From assembly GCA_041492185.1 (NCBI GenBank), contig JBGPWL010000011.1, positions 11,664-75,663 on the forward strand: DNA of 64,000 bases, read 5' to 3'. Of this stretch, positions 42,165 through 50,049 are shown one piece after another. A program made the position numbers and the translations under genes. The notes below the pieces were generated by a model. That model was not told the DNA's origin and made no database searches. It saw nothing but the letters and a program-made list of their open reading frames with translations. Positions within the stretch are counted from its first letter, which is position 1. Each line of letters begins with the position of its first letter. The stretch is from JAOAPY01 sp041492185 (GTDB taxonomy: Bacteria; Acidobacteriota; Blastocatellia; Pyrinomonadales; Pyrinomonadaceae).

Positions 42165-42190
42165 GTCCGACAAACTTTAAAGTTTGTCGA
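42165..42190. repeat. GTCCGACAAAC palindrome, copy 2
   Basis: GTCCGACAAACT, a TTAA centre and AGTTTGTCGA form a near-perfect palindrome between the sigma and VOC genes. It is the same unit as each arm at 10181-10265. Confidence 0.8.
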
Positions 42191-42212
42191 ACATCAAACG
42201 CAAGAATGACAG

Positions 42213-42617
42213 TCAGCGCCCAGTGAACAACGTCTTCTCATCAACAAAGCAAAGCCCATTTTTCCATGGGTCAGCGACGTAGAACGATCGCTCGCCCCAG
42301 GGCCGCTTCACAATCTCTCCCGCAGGTTCACCATGCAAGTCTTCTTTCGAGAGACACTTCAATGCGCGCGCGCGGGCGTGGACCTTTTCGAGATCCTTGA
42401 CCGCAAAGTAGATGTAGTCTGGCAAAGGCCTGGCCTTCAGGCCGCCCGGACTCTGATCAACCAGCGCCAGGATCACCGGACCGCAATCGATGTAGTGACG
42501 CGATGCTCGGGGAATCGTTCTGCCCGGATCGTCCAGTAGTTTTGAGTAAAAGTCAGCGGCCTTGTCGAGGTCGGACACTTGCAGAATTATTCGGAACAGT
42601 TTGGGAGCCTTAGCCAT
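42213..42617 (-). CDS. VOC family protein
   Basis: A 134-residue protein with AAGGAG before the ATG. It has the single glyoxalase/bleomycin-resistance-type fold: FRIILQVSDLDKAADFYSKLLDDPG at the N-terminus and GERSFYVADPWKNGLCFVDEKTLF at the end. It differs in sequence from the PhnB-like neighbours. It lies upstream of the sigma gene on the same strand, with a palindromic repeat and the presumed sigma promoter between them, so it may be a separate unit. Confidence 0.85.
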   Translation of the reverse strand: MAKAPKLFRIILQVSDLDKAADFYSKLLDDPGRTIPRASRHYIDCGPVILALVDQSPGGLKARPLPDYIYFAVKDLEKVHARARALKCLSKEDLHGEPAGEIVKRPWGERSFYVADPWKNGLCFVDEKTLFTGR

Positions 42618-42730
42618 CGTTCATCTCCTTTTGGTAATTGAGGCTCGATAATAATTTGATTACGCCCGCGCGGCAAGAAATCAGAGCTCTCCGCACTTTC
42701 CGAGGAATTGGGTAGTGTCTTTGAGAGTCT

Positions 42731-42832
42731 TCTCTGTGCAACCTTTGTGCCCTTTGTGCCTTCGTGGTGAAAAAAAAACGCAACACCGCTCACCACAGAG
42801 ACACGGAGCACACGAAGATCACACAGAGAAGA
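42731..42832. repeat. CACAGAG-family inverted repeat, copy 2 (diverged)
   Basis: The left arm (42731-42770) reads TCTCTGTGCAACC...TTTGTGCC...TTCGTGGTGA; the right arm (42790-42832) reads TCACCACAGAGACACGGAGC...CACAGAGAAGA. An A-run separates the arms. It sits between the VOC gene and the small gene after rpoZ. Confidence 0.75.
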
Positions 42833-42857
42833 GAATTAGGATTGCCGAGCGAGAGGC

Positions 42858-43115
42858 TTATTCGAGGTAGTGTTCGTCGAGCCGTGCCTGTAGTTCCATC
42901 GGCACAAGTTTCCAGCTCGCCATCGAGAGGGCGCGGGGCGCGAAATCAGATGAGTGCACGCGCGAGCCACGCCACTGTCCCAGCTTATCTTCGTACCACC
43001 AGCGATAATATGGGCCATCCGCGCGCCGGCTGTAGAAGACCTTCTGGCCGTTTAGCGTGTCCACGCCTGCTATATTGAGATAGACCCGCAGTCCGTTCAT
43101 TGAAACTAACCCCAT
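42858..43115 (-). CDS. Small conserved-looking protein after rpoZ
   Basis: 85 residues from the ATG at 43115, which overlaps the end of rpoZ; an ATG at 43100 is equally plausible. The sequence is rich in aromatic residues (VYLNIAGVDTLNGQKVFYSRRADGPYYRWWYEDKLGQW) and ends in a helix (MELQARLDEHYLE). No family name comes to mind. The compact aromatic fold and tight link to rpoZ suggest a real gene, perhaps transcription related. Confidence 0.65.
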   Translation of the reverse strand: MGLVSMNGLRVYLNIAGVDTLNGQKVFYSRRADGPYYRWWYEDKLGQWRGSRVHSSDFAPRALSMASWKLVPMELQARLDEHYLE

Positions 43116-43375
43116 TGTTCGTGATTATCACCCACGTCTTTTTTCGCCTTCTGCGTGTGTGTGAAAGCGACGAGACCCTGTCTGACCTCTTCGAGGGCGA
43201 TGCTTGTGTTTCTACTTCTGCGCGCGACCGCATCAACCCGCGGCGTGGCGCCATGAGCGAGTTGCTTGTGCCTGCGCGCGGCGACCGCGATCAGCAGAAA
43301 ATGAGAGTTTATTCCTGGCCACTGATCGGGGTTTGCAGGGTCGATTATGTTCGTCGTTTTGTTTGTTTCCAGCAT
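43106..43375 (-). CDS. rpoZ: RNA polymerase omega subunit
   Basis: An 89-residue protein with GAGG before the ATG at 43375. The omega core is visible: INSHFLLIAVAARRHKQLAHGATPRVD, a variable loop, then RRSRNTSIALEEVRQGLVAFT. The Gly-x-x-Pro-Arg-Val and the Asn-Thr-x-x-Ala-Leu-Glu-Glu motifs contact beta-prime in known polymerases. The first 20 residues are a divergent extension. Cytoplasmic, part of core RNA polymerase. The usual gmk or rsh partner genes are not adjacent. Confidence 0.82.
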   Translation of the reverse strand: MLETNKTTNIIDPANPDQWPGINSHFLLIAVAARRHKQLAHGATPRVDAVARRSRNTSIALEEVRQGLVAFTHTQKAKKDVGDNHEQWG

Positions 43376-43714
43376 ATCTGCCTCAAATTCCGCGTTCCGT
43401 TCCGAAATGAAAACGAGCTACACCTTTATATGACTCTAAACAATCTCGCGCAGAAACCGAAATTGTCTCTTGATCGAGAGAGCCCCGGACGATTCTGTTG
43501 AATTGGGGGAATGTTTCGAAAAGCGCGCTTCATCAATCTCCCTGGCAGTCGCGACGTTTGACAAAACAGACGGCACAAGGAGAAGAGCAGCCCGCGCAAG
43601 TCCTGATGTCGAGAGTGTACTTCAAAAAACTGCCGTCAGTACGAAAGCAGTATAACACAGACTTGAGATATTGGCTCAGGCGGGTTGGAGCCAGTGGTGT
43701 CCTGACTCTCAAAT
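43376..43714. other. Intergenic region
   Basis: No gene is supported between the ABC binding protein and rpoZ. It should contain the rpoZ promoter, but I see no clear sigma-70 match. Confidence 0.5.
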
Positions 43715-45298
43715 TCACTTCTGCACCATCAAGTCGCGCGTAAAGGTCCAGTCGCCGTCCGCTTTTATCTTGATGTTGGTGACGTTGCGACGCGCCACAA
43801 CCATGATGCTGGAATACCAAAGCGGAAACATCGGGACGTCTCGGCTGACAATCTCCTGCGCGCGGGCGTAGAGTTGCCGGGCCTTCTCGCGGTCCGCAGT
43901 ATTGACGGCTGCTTCCAGGATCGGATCGAGTTCCGGATTACTGTATCTGGTGCGGTTGAAGCCCACGCGGTCAGGTGTCGGAATACCGGAGGTAGCAAAC
44001 AGATCCCGCAAGAAGATTGGGTCCTGGTTCCCGCCGATCGAGGTCCTCGTCATCATCTGGTATTCGCCTTTGATTTGCTGATCAGTCAGCGTCGCAGCTT
44101 CAAGCGTTTCAATCTGCGTCGGAATGCCAACGATTTTCAGTTGGTCAGCGATTACCTCCGCATACTTGCGCGTGGCCACGCTGCCACCAGACAGTTTGAA
44201 AACGATAGCTTTTGGCAACCGCATCTGTGGGCCATCGCCGTCAGGATCGCGATAGCCCGCATCGTCCAGCAGCTTCTTTGCTTTCTCAGGATCGTATGAG
44301 TAGACGTAGCCGGGCACGTAAGCCCAGGATTCGGCTGGCAAGATAGAGTGCGCCAACTTCGCCTGCCCGAGCAGCAAGTCCCTGATGATCCTTTCACGAT
44401 CAATCGCATAGGCGATCGCCTGCCGCAGGCGCACATCATCAAGCGGCGCCTTGCTGGTATTAAATCCCAGATAGACTATGTTGGCGCCGGCAAATTGTTC
44501 GACCTTGAGATTCGGATCCTGCGCGAGGTTCTTGAGTGTGTCGGGCGTCAGGTTTGACACATTGGGCGCGCAATCGATGCGGCCGCTTAACAATTCTGCT
44601 TGCAGCGCGTTGGCGTCCTTGATCGAAACGACGCGCACTGACTTGATGTGCGGCGCGCCCTCCCAATAATTTTCGTTGGCCTCCAGATCGAGTACCTGCT
44701 GGGTTGGATCGAAACGAACAAACTTGAACGGACCAGAGCCGACTGGTCTATCTTTCTGGCTGGCGGCGCTGCCGTTGGGAATGATTCCGATCGGCACGAG
44801 ATTAACCAGAAGCTGAAGCCAGGGTTTGCGCAGGCGCACGACGAGTGTGTGGGCATCGGGCGCGTCAACGCCGGCGATGTAGCCTTGCCTGCTCTTACCC
44901 GTGCTTTCAAAAAAACTGGCGGCCTTCGCGACGCTCGACGAAAGGAGCCAGTCCAGTGTGTATTTTGCGTCCGCGGCCGTCAGCGGCTTCCCGTCGTGAA
45001 ACTTCACACCGTCTCTTAAAGTAAAGGTCACTGACAATCCATCGGCGGAGGTCGCTATGTTAGTGGCCAGCTCGCCGACGTATTCAAACTCTTCATTCTT
45101 TCGGATGAGCGAATTGAACATCAGTTGACGCATGCGCTCGCTGCCGACTTGCACGTTCGTACCGCCCATTGGGTCCAGAGTGTCAATGCTATCGGGAATA
45201 GCAATCACAAATGCGTTGCTCTTCCGATGACACCCCGGCTGCACAATGGTTGTCAGAGCTATGACAAGAAGAATGGACGCGAGCTTAGCTGTCTTCAT
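43715..45298 (-). CDS. Peptide-type ABC transporter substrate-binding lipoprotein (family 5)
   Basis: A 527-residue protein. The signal sequence ends in a lipobox-like VQPGC, giving a lipoprotein anchor. Family-5 features run throughout: AIPDSIDTLDPMGGTNVQVG, VTFTLRDGVKFHDGKPLTAADAKYTLDWLL, RPVGSGPFKFVRFDPTQ, NENYWEGAPHIKSVRVV, and DVRLRQAIAYAIDRERII. These define Dpp/Opp-like binding proteins. No permease or ATPase gene is adjacent, so its transport partners are elsewhere. Ligand unknown. Confidence 0.92.
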   Translation of the reverse strand: MKTAKLASILLVIALTTIVQPGCHRKSNAFVIAIPDSIDTLDPMGGTNVQVGSERMRQLMFNSLIRKNEEFEYVGELATNIATSADGLSVTFTLRDGVKFHDGKPLTAADAKYTLDWLLSSSVAKAASFFESTGKSRQGYIAGVDAPDAHTLVVRLRKPWLQLLVNLVPIGIIPNGSAASQKDRPVGSGPFKFVRFDPTQQVLDLEANENYWEGAPHIKSVRVVSIKDANALQAELLSGRIDCAPNVSNLTPDTLKNLAQDPNLKVEQFAGANIVYLGFNTSKAPLDDVRLRQAIAYAIDRERIIRDLLLGQAKLAHSILPAESWAYVPGYVYSYDPEKAKKLLDDAGYRDPDGDGPQMRLPKAIVFKLSGGSVATRKYAEVIADQLKIVGIPTQIETLEAATLTDQQIKGEYQMMTRTSIGGNQDPIFLRDLFATSGIPTPDRVGFNRTRYSNPELDPILEAAVNTADREKARQLYARAQEIVSRDVPMFPLWYSSIMVVARRNVTNIKIKADGDWTFTRDLMVQK

Positions 45299-45407
45299 AA
45301 AGTGGCTGAGATTCTCTGCCGCTGACGGCCAGAAAGCAAACGAAACGGTACGGGTAGAGTTTCGAGTTCAACGGAATGAGACAACCCATTAGACCGCGTT
45401 GAATCAT

Positions 45408-46505
45408 TCAAGGCGCGACAACTTTCGGCGGAAGATTCAACCGCTTCAGTATCCGTGCCGTTTCTTCTGCTGATGCCGATCGAGGCGTGCTGTAGTTTTC
45501 AATAATTACCGGCAAACATTCGATCTGTTCTATTTTAGTCGTGAACCCGGTTCGCTTCTGATCGTCTGGAGTCGAAGGGTTGACCATCTTTTCGCCCCGC
45601 AGGGTGATCTTCAAAACCAGTCCTTCGTTCGCGATCGGGTCGTGCATGTCGAAGATGAAATTGCCCAGCGAATAAAAAATGTATTTACCAGAGTACGTTT
45701 CGAGGTTCTGAATCCAGTGCGGATGCGCTCCGATCACCAGGTCTGCGCCATAGTCTATCGCCGCATGCGCAAAGGCGATCTGCGCTTTATCAAGTTGGCG
45801 GCGCGGGTCGGCTTTATCAACATATTCCGTCCCCGCGTGCATCGTGACGATTATGAAATCGGCCTGTGCTTTCAGTTGAGCAATCGCTTTCTTGAGCTGC
45901 TCCAAATCCTCGATGCGGGCGAGGTAATTGTGGCGTGCGACTCCGCCATCATTGAATGACGCGTAGGTGGCGCCAATAAAACCGATTCTGAGATCGTTAA
46001 CCGTGAAGACCTTGGGCTCCCACGCCTGTGCTAAATCATCTCCGGCGCCGAGATAAGTGATCTTGCGATCCTCCAGCTCCTTTCGCGTGGATTTCAATCC
46101 GGCCAGGCCCTGGTCAAAGGCGTGGTTGTTGGCCACGTTCAGAACCTTGAAGTTGTACTCCGTTAGACCGGCCAGGTCTTGCTTGCGAGCATTAAAAGTC
46201 AGGTTATGGCCCAGCACCTGATCCTTTCCCGACACGGGCGTTTCCAGGTTGCCGAAATTAAAGTCGGTGGACTTAAACAGTGACGCTAATTGCCTGAAAG
46301 GAAGCAAGGGATCGTTTGCATTTCTGATTCGCTGGGCGACGCCGCGAGAGAGCATGATGTCACCGACGGCGAGGAATGTGACCCTGGTCTCGACCTTCTT
46401 CGCCGGTGCGGGTGGGGGCGGAGCAGAACGGCAACTCAAGCACAGGATTACGCCCGCGCAAAAAAGGAAGAGCCATCGAGTCAATGAGAATCTGTCGGGG
46501 GACAC
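45408..46505 (-). CDS. CapA-like metallophosphatase lipoprotein
   Basis: A 365-residue protein with a GTG start. A hydrophobic stretch leads to a lipobox-like LCLSC. The catalytic domain has FLAVGDIMLSRGV, FNFGNLETPVSG, NVANNHAFDQGLAGLKSTRKELEDR, FIIVTMHAGTEY and VIGAHPHWIQNLETY. This is the PGA_cap metallophosphatase fold of CapA/PgsA proteins, named for capsule polyglutamate synthesis. No other capsule gene is near, so the role could be unrelated. Confidence 0.88.
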   Translation of the reverse strand: MSPDRFSLTRWLFLFCAGVILCLSCRSAPPPPAPAKKVETRVTFLAVGDIMLSRGVAQRIRNANDPLLPFRQLASLFKSTDFNFGNLETPVSGKDQVLGHNLTFNARKQDLAGLTEYNFKVLNVANNHAFDQGLAGLKSTRKELEDRKITYLGAGDDLAQAWEPKVFTVNDLRIGFIGATYASFNDGGVARHNYLARIEDLEQLKKAIAQLKAQADFIIVTMHAGTEYVDKADPRRQLDKAQIAFAHAAIDYGADLVIGAHPHWIQNLETYSGKYIFYSLGNFIFDMHDPIANEGLVLKITLRGEKMVNPSTPDDQKRTGFTTKIEQIECLPVIIENYSTPRSASAEETARILKRLNLPPKVVAP

Positions 46506-46575
46506 TTGAACTCTCTCCGGGGAATAGTTCGTTGTGCTGCTGAAGCAATACTGTACCGCACTCAGCCACGCACAG

Positions 46576-47217
46576 CTACTGTTGCGGCTCTGCGAGCGAA
46601 AAGACTCGCTTGACTATAGTTCTCCGATCCGTTGTACTTTGGCCATGGAAGCAGGTCTTAGGAATTATCTTATCCAGTTTCAGGAATGGACCAAGACACA
46701 TTGCGCTCCCGTCTTTTTTCGTGACGAATTTGATGAGCGTCGCAACGGCTCTCGGAGATCTGGCGCTTGGCTCTCGCATTCCGGTATGAGCTGACTGAAG
46801 ACTTACCCAAGACTGGCAAGCAAGTACGATAAGAGTTGCCCCGAAGCCGACATAGAGTGGAACCAGAAGTGTGTAGTTAATTAAGTTCTCCCAGTCGTGC
46901 CGAAAATAAATCCTAAGCGCATCTGTTCCTTCATACGTACCTGCAACGTGAGTCCAAAAAAAGATAACGATGAAACAAAAGAACCAACTGAGAGCGACGC
47001 CGAATAAGAACGCTCTCCTAGGCCAGCCTCGCGGTAGAATTGAATTGAGTGAGAGTGGAATTGCGGGCGTTACGCCGAATAGAAGCGCACCAGCAGTTCG
47101 GCGCAGCGGTCTAGGAATCACAGCCCGTACGATTGATACCATCCACGAAAAAATAAATAACTTAGGTTCGTTTGGGCGTGGTTCCTTACGGCGTAATAGA
47201 AGAGAAAGTGAAGACAT
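46576..47217 (-). CDS. Orphan membrane protein
   Basis: About 213 residues from the ATG at 47217, or 235 if read from 47283. Hydrophobic segments: ALLFGVTPAIPLSLNSI, FLFGVALSWFFCFIVIFFW and YTLLVPLYVGFGATLIVLA. The start is Arg/Pro rich, and the last 60 residues are polar and low in recognisable structure, so the C-terminus may be altered. No family recognised. Its codon use looks less GC-biased than that of its neighbours. Confidence 0.45.
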   Translation of the reverse strand: MSSLSLLLRRKEPRPNEPKLFIFSWMVSIVRAVIPRPLRRTAGALLFGVTPAIPLSLNSILPRGWPRRAFLFGVALSWFFCFIVIFFWTHVAGTYEGTDALRIYFRHDWENLINYTLLVPLYVGFGATLIVLACQSWVSLQSAHTGMREPSARSPRAVATLIKFVTKKDGSAMCLGPFLKLDKIIPKTCFHGQSTTDRRTIVKRVFSLAEPQQ

Positions 47218-47283
47218 GTTGGCTAAGGGGACTCCTTGCCTGAGGATCACAAAGCGCCATTCTTGTATTCCAAAACGAACCAC

Positions 47284-47612
47284 GAGTCAATAGTTTGTGT
47301 CCACGTAGTCCTACGCGTACGCCCCACAGAACACCAATTCGACGTCATGAAAGAAGTTGAAGCCTTGCCATGCTGTGAACGGCTAATGCCGCGACGCAGC
47401 ATGCTCTTGCTACATTTCCCACTAGCATCGGCATTTAGACCTGAATCCGCTTGTAAGCTGTTGAGTTTGTGGAGGTGGCGATCGGAATCGAACCGATGGA
47501 TAAAGGTCTTGCAGTCCGTTCGGAGTAACTCACACTGAGTATCACTAGGCGGGATGGAATAACAAACACGGGCCTTCTTGCCTTTGCCGACATCTCAAAG
47601 CGAAGGGGTTCT
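47284..47612. other. Gene-free stretch holding a tRNA-Cys fragment
   Basis: No protein gene is supported. The only recognisable element is the 3' half of a tRNA-Cys gene (47470-47515), described separately. Confidence 0.6.
47470..47515 (-). pseudogene. tRNA-Cys 3' half, left copy (att-like)
   Basis: On the minus strand this reads from the anticodon loop (TGCAAG) through the variable and T arms (ATCGGTTCGATTCCGAT) to an acceptor strand ending GCCACC, a U discriminator, and CCA. U73 is typical of tRNA-Cys. The 5' half (D arm and acceptor 5' strand) is absent. It matches 63262-63307 at all but three of 46 positions, and all three differences are transitions. The fragment spans exactly the part of a tRNA often used as an integrase attachment core. 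Confidence 0.8.
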
Positions 47613-48029
47613 TCACGAGCCGGGCTGCGTGGGCCGAGTGCTGAGGTATTCTCCCAGCGCTTTGTCTGCGGTTTGAATGTGGGCAACGAGCCAGGTGCGC
47701 AGAGCCTCAATGAGACTCTCCCTGTCCGCTGCCGTTCCCGTCGCGAGGCTATGCTTCAGGTTTCGCACTTCCAGCAGCAACCGTTGGTGTTCCAGCAAAT
47801 GAGCCTCGTAGGCTTCGTAGGCGTGCAGCTTCATAGCAAGCTGTTCAGAGAGAAAATGAAGATCGGTGTGTTGCACCAACTCCTGCAGCAGCGGGTAGAT
47901 CAAACTGTCATCAGCTCCACCCCTAACGGCAGCTTTCAGATCATTGAGCCGGCTGAGTTGGCCCAGATGTTCCTGGTCCATCGAGGCAACGCCGACGCTC
48001 AGTTCGGTTGCTTCTTCCATCGTGTCCAT
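47613..48029 (-). CDS. Hemerythrin-domain protein
   Basis: A 138-residue protein, typical of bacterial single-domain hemerythrins. All di-iron ligands are present in order: H21 (MDQEH), H54 and H58 with E62 (HTDLHFLSE), H77 and H81 (HLLEH), and H117 with D122 (HIQTAD). It binds oxygen at a di-iron site, for storage, delivery or sensing. No fused signalling domain. It lies just inside the left tRNA-Cys fragment and downstream of the oxidase cluster on the same strand; an oxygen-handling role with that cluster is plausible but unproven. Confidence 0.92.
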   Translation of the reverse strand: MDTMEEATELSVGVASMDQEHLGQLSRLNDLKAAVRGGADDSLIYPLLQELVQHTDLHFLSEQLAMKLHAYEAYEAHLLEHQRLLLEVRNLKHSLATGTAADRESLIEALRTWLVAHIQTADKALGEYLSTRPTQPGS

Positions 48030-48120
48030 AATTCAAATCTATCTTCGCATGCCCCGTTCCTCAAGGTCTAGCGCTTGCTTTCGAGGGTATTGTCCTAATT
48101 TGGTTTTGTGATTTTTCCCG

Positions 48121-48209
48121 CCAGGACAAGAACGATCCACGAAGTCACACTAAGCCGCACGAACAAGACTAGTTTCGCTTCGTGTGTTTTCGTGGATCGT
48201 TTTCCTGGC
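48121..48209. repeat. GATCCACGAAG inverted repeat
   Basis: The left arm is CCAGGACAAGAACGATCCAC and then GAAGTCACAC; the right arm (48182-48209) is GTGTGTTTTCGTGGATCG and then TTTTCCTGG. A half-copy lies at 15269-15284. Confidence 0.8.
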
Positions 48210-48247
48210 AAGCCGCAATCTCTCGAAATGCTGAAAAAAGCAAAATC

Positions 48248-48357
48248 GCCACAGAGACACAGAGTCACGGAGAAGAGGAATGATCGGAATCAATCAGAAA
48301 TGCCAACAGACTTCTTCTTTGTTCTCATCTTTCTCCGTGCCTCCGTGCCTCTGTGGC
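48248..48357. repeat. CACAGAG-family inverted repeat, copy 3
   Basis: The left arm (48248-48276) is GCCACAGAGACACAGAG...GGAGAAG; the right arm (48330-48357) is TTTCTCCGTGCCTCCG...CTCTGTGGC. Confidence 0.85.
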
Positions 48358-48387
48358 TAAGTTTAGTTTTTCAGCATCCTGCCAGGT

Positions 48388-49968
48388 CTAGCTGACCAGA
48401 TGGTCGGCGATCCGCTCCGACAACGCGCTGATGGTTGCGGACGGATTGACACTCAAGGCTGTCGGAATGATTGAACCATCGGAGACGTACAGGTTCGGAT
48501 AGTTCCAAACCTCGCCGTACTCGTTTACGACGCCTTGATCTTTATCATCCGACATAACACATCCGCCCAGGGGGTGCGCCGTCAGAAGTTTTCCCAGCGG
48601 CCAGCGCCACAGCAGACTGGTTTCGTATTTTCCTTTCACGCCGCCACTGAGCGCGCGCATGCCCTGTTCCATTTCGCGGAACATTTCGCGACTGCGCCGG
48701 CTGTTCCAATCGATGTCGATGTCGCCGCCTGACAATTTCATTTTGCCGTCGGCCGCATCGGTGCCCATGCCGAGGTAAGGCAGGAACCGTGGCGTCAGTC
48801 CGCCCCGAAACAACTGATCCACGCCGTCGGTAAAAGGGGAAGACTTGCTGAGACCAAGAGTCCGCAGCAGGTATTTGTCGAGAAACCGCTTCAGGTTGTG
48901 CCAGCGTTTCGGATTTGGCATCGCGCCTTCAAGAAACCAAAGGAACGGATCGGGAAATCCGAGGTCTTCGATGGAAATCCTGTTCTTCGCGGTTGAGTAA
49001 TCAGTAATCGCCGTGATGCTCGGACCAGCACTCGGATCAATTTCGCGATCCGAATTGAACGCACCGGCCAGCAGAAAGTCACCGTTGCCGGAAAACTTTT
49101 CGCCGAGCATGCGACTCAGATTGGGCAGCGTCTTGTGCAGATCGCGAGAGCGCAGCAATATCTCAGTCGAGCCGAGCGACCCGGCAGAGACGATCACCTT
49201 TCGTCCCACGACGGCGCCGAGTTCGAACTCGCCACGCTTCTCTGAGTCGAAGTGCTTAAAGTGAACTCGGTAGCCATCACTACCCGCGCTGCCGACCGGC
49301 TCGATCTTTTCCACGTAGTGCAGCGGATAAACTTCAGCGCCGTTTTGCTCGGCCAGCGCGATGTAGTTCAAATCGAGCGTGTTCTTGGCATGAACATGGC
49401 AACCAAGCATGCAGTTGCCGCAGTAAACACAGCCACCTTGCGGCACGCCCTGGCGATTGATCTTGTCCGTGCCGGTGTAAACGCAAATGTCCACCAGTTC
49501 ACCTTTCTTTCCGGCCGCCTGTGCGGCCGCAAGAAAAGCTTCGGTGCGACTCGGCATGTCCAATCCGGGAGGTGGCGTGAGCGGCTTGGCCTCGAGCACG
49601 TCCTTGGCCTTGTCATAAAACGGATTCAGCACGTCGCGCTTGACCGCTTTCGGCCAGCGCGGATTTTCGAAAATCTCCTTCGGCGTCCGGATATGAACGT
49701 TGAAGTAAACCAGCGAGCCTCCGCCGACGCCGCTGCCCTGGAGCACGTCAATTTTTCCGAACGTTCGGTAGTCAATCAGACCGTAGTCTTTGAAGTTCCA
49801 GAACGAGCGCGCGACTTGTCCGGTGGTGCGCGGGAAATCTTTCTTGCCCCAACGCTTGCCGCGCTCGAGAATGCAAACCGACCGGCCCGCTTCAGCGAGA
49901 CGGCAGGCGTTGATTGCGCCGCCAAAGCCGGAACCAATGACTACGACATCGTATACATCTTTCATCAT
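48388..49968 (-). CDS. GMC oxidoreductase, cholesterol-oxidase (ChoD)-like, copy 2
   Basis: About 526 residues from the ATG at 49968, with GAGGTG upstream. The N-terminal FAD motif is VVIGSGFGGAINACRLAEAG, then LQGSGVGGGSLVYFNVHIRTP. A Cys cluster C-x2-C-x2-C-x3-C (CVYCGNCMLGCHVHAKNTLD) follows, as in ChoD-type sterol or long-chain alcohol oxidases. The C-terminal catalytic region is LTAHPLGGCVM followed by LYVSDGSIIPTALSVNPSATISALSERIADHL. No signal peptide. It is the last gene of the eleven-gene cluster and a paralogue of the protein at 58894-60684. It probably oxidises a hydrophobic alcohol. Confidence 0.88.
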   Translation of the reverse strand: MMKDVYDVVVIGSGFGGAINACRLAEAGRSVCILERGKRWGKKDFPRTTGQVARSFWNFKDYGLIDYRTFGKIDVLQGSGVGGGSLVYFNVHIRTPKEIFENPRWPKAVKRDVLNPFYDKAKDVLEAKPLTPPPGLDMPSRTEAFLAAAQAAGKKGELVDICVYTGTDKINRQGVPQGGCVYCGNCMLGCHVHAKNTLDLNYIALAEQNGAEVYPLHYVEKIEPVGSAGSDGYRVHFKHFDSEKRGEFELGAVVGRKVIVSAGSLGSTEILLRSRDLHKTLPNLSRMLGEKFSGNGDFLLAGAFNSDREIDPSAGPSITAITDYSTAKNRISIEDLGFPDPFLWFLEGAMPNPKRWHNLKRFLDKYLLRTLGLSKSSPFTDGVDQLFRGGLTPRFLPYLGMGTDAADGKMKLSGGDIDIDWNSRRSREMFREMEQGMRALSGGVKGKYETSLLWRWPLGKLLTAHPLGGCVMSDDKDQGVVNEYGEVWNYPNLYVSDGSIIPTALSVNPSATISALSERIADHLVS

Positions 49969-50049
49969 ATTCACCTCGCTACCACGCTGGTCAGTTAAAG
50001 CCAATCGGTTTCCGGCAGAAGCATGCCAAGCGCGCCTCAAGCCGAGCGG

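Larger units (their letters stand above)
48030..48387. other. Intergenic region made largely of two palindromic repeats
   Basis: Between the GMC oxidoreductase and the hemerythrin gene lie a GATCCACGAAG hairpin and a CACAGAG inverted repeat; no gene is supported. An open frame across both palindromes is treated as spurious. Confidence 0.7.

Noticed and set aside
45408..46505. A capsule synthesis locus
   Set aside because: Only a CapA-like phosphatase is present; no capB, capC or glycosyltransferase genes are nearby.
48108..48395. A 95-codon plus-strand gene
   Set aside because: It runs straight through two inverted repeats, so its residues merely reflect repeat DNA.
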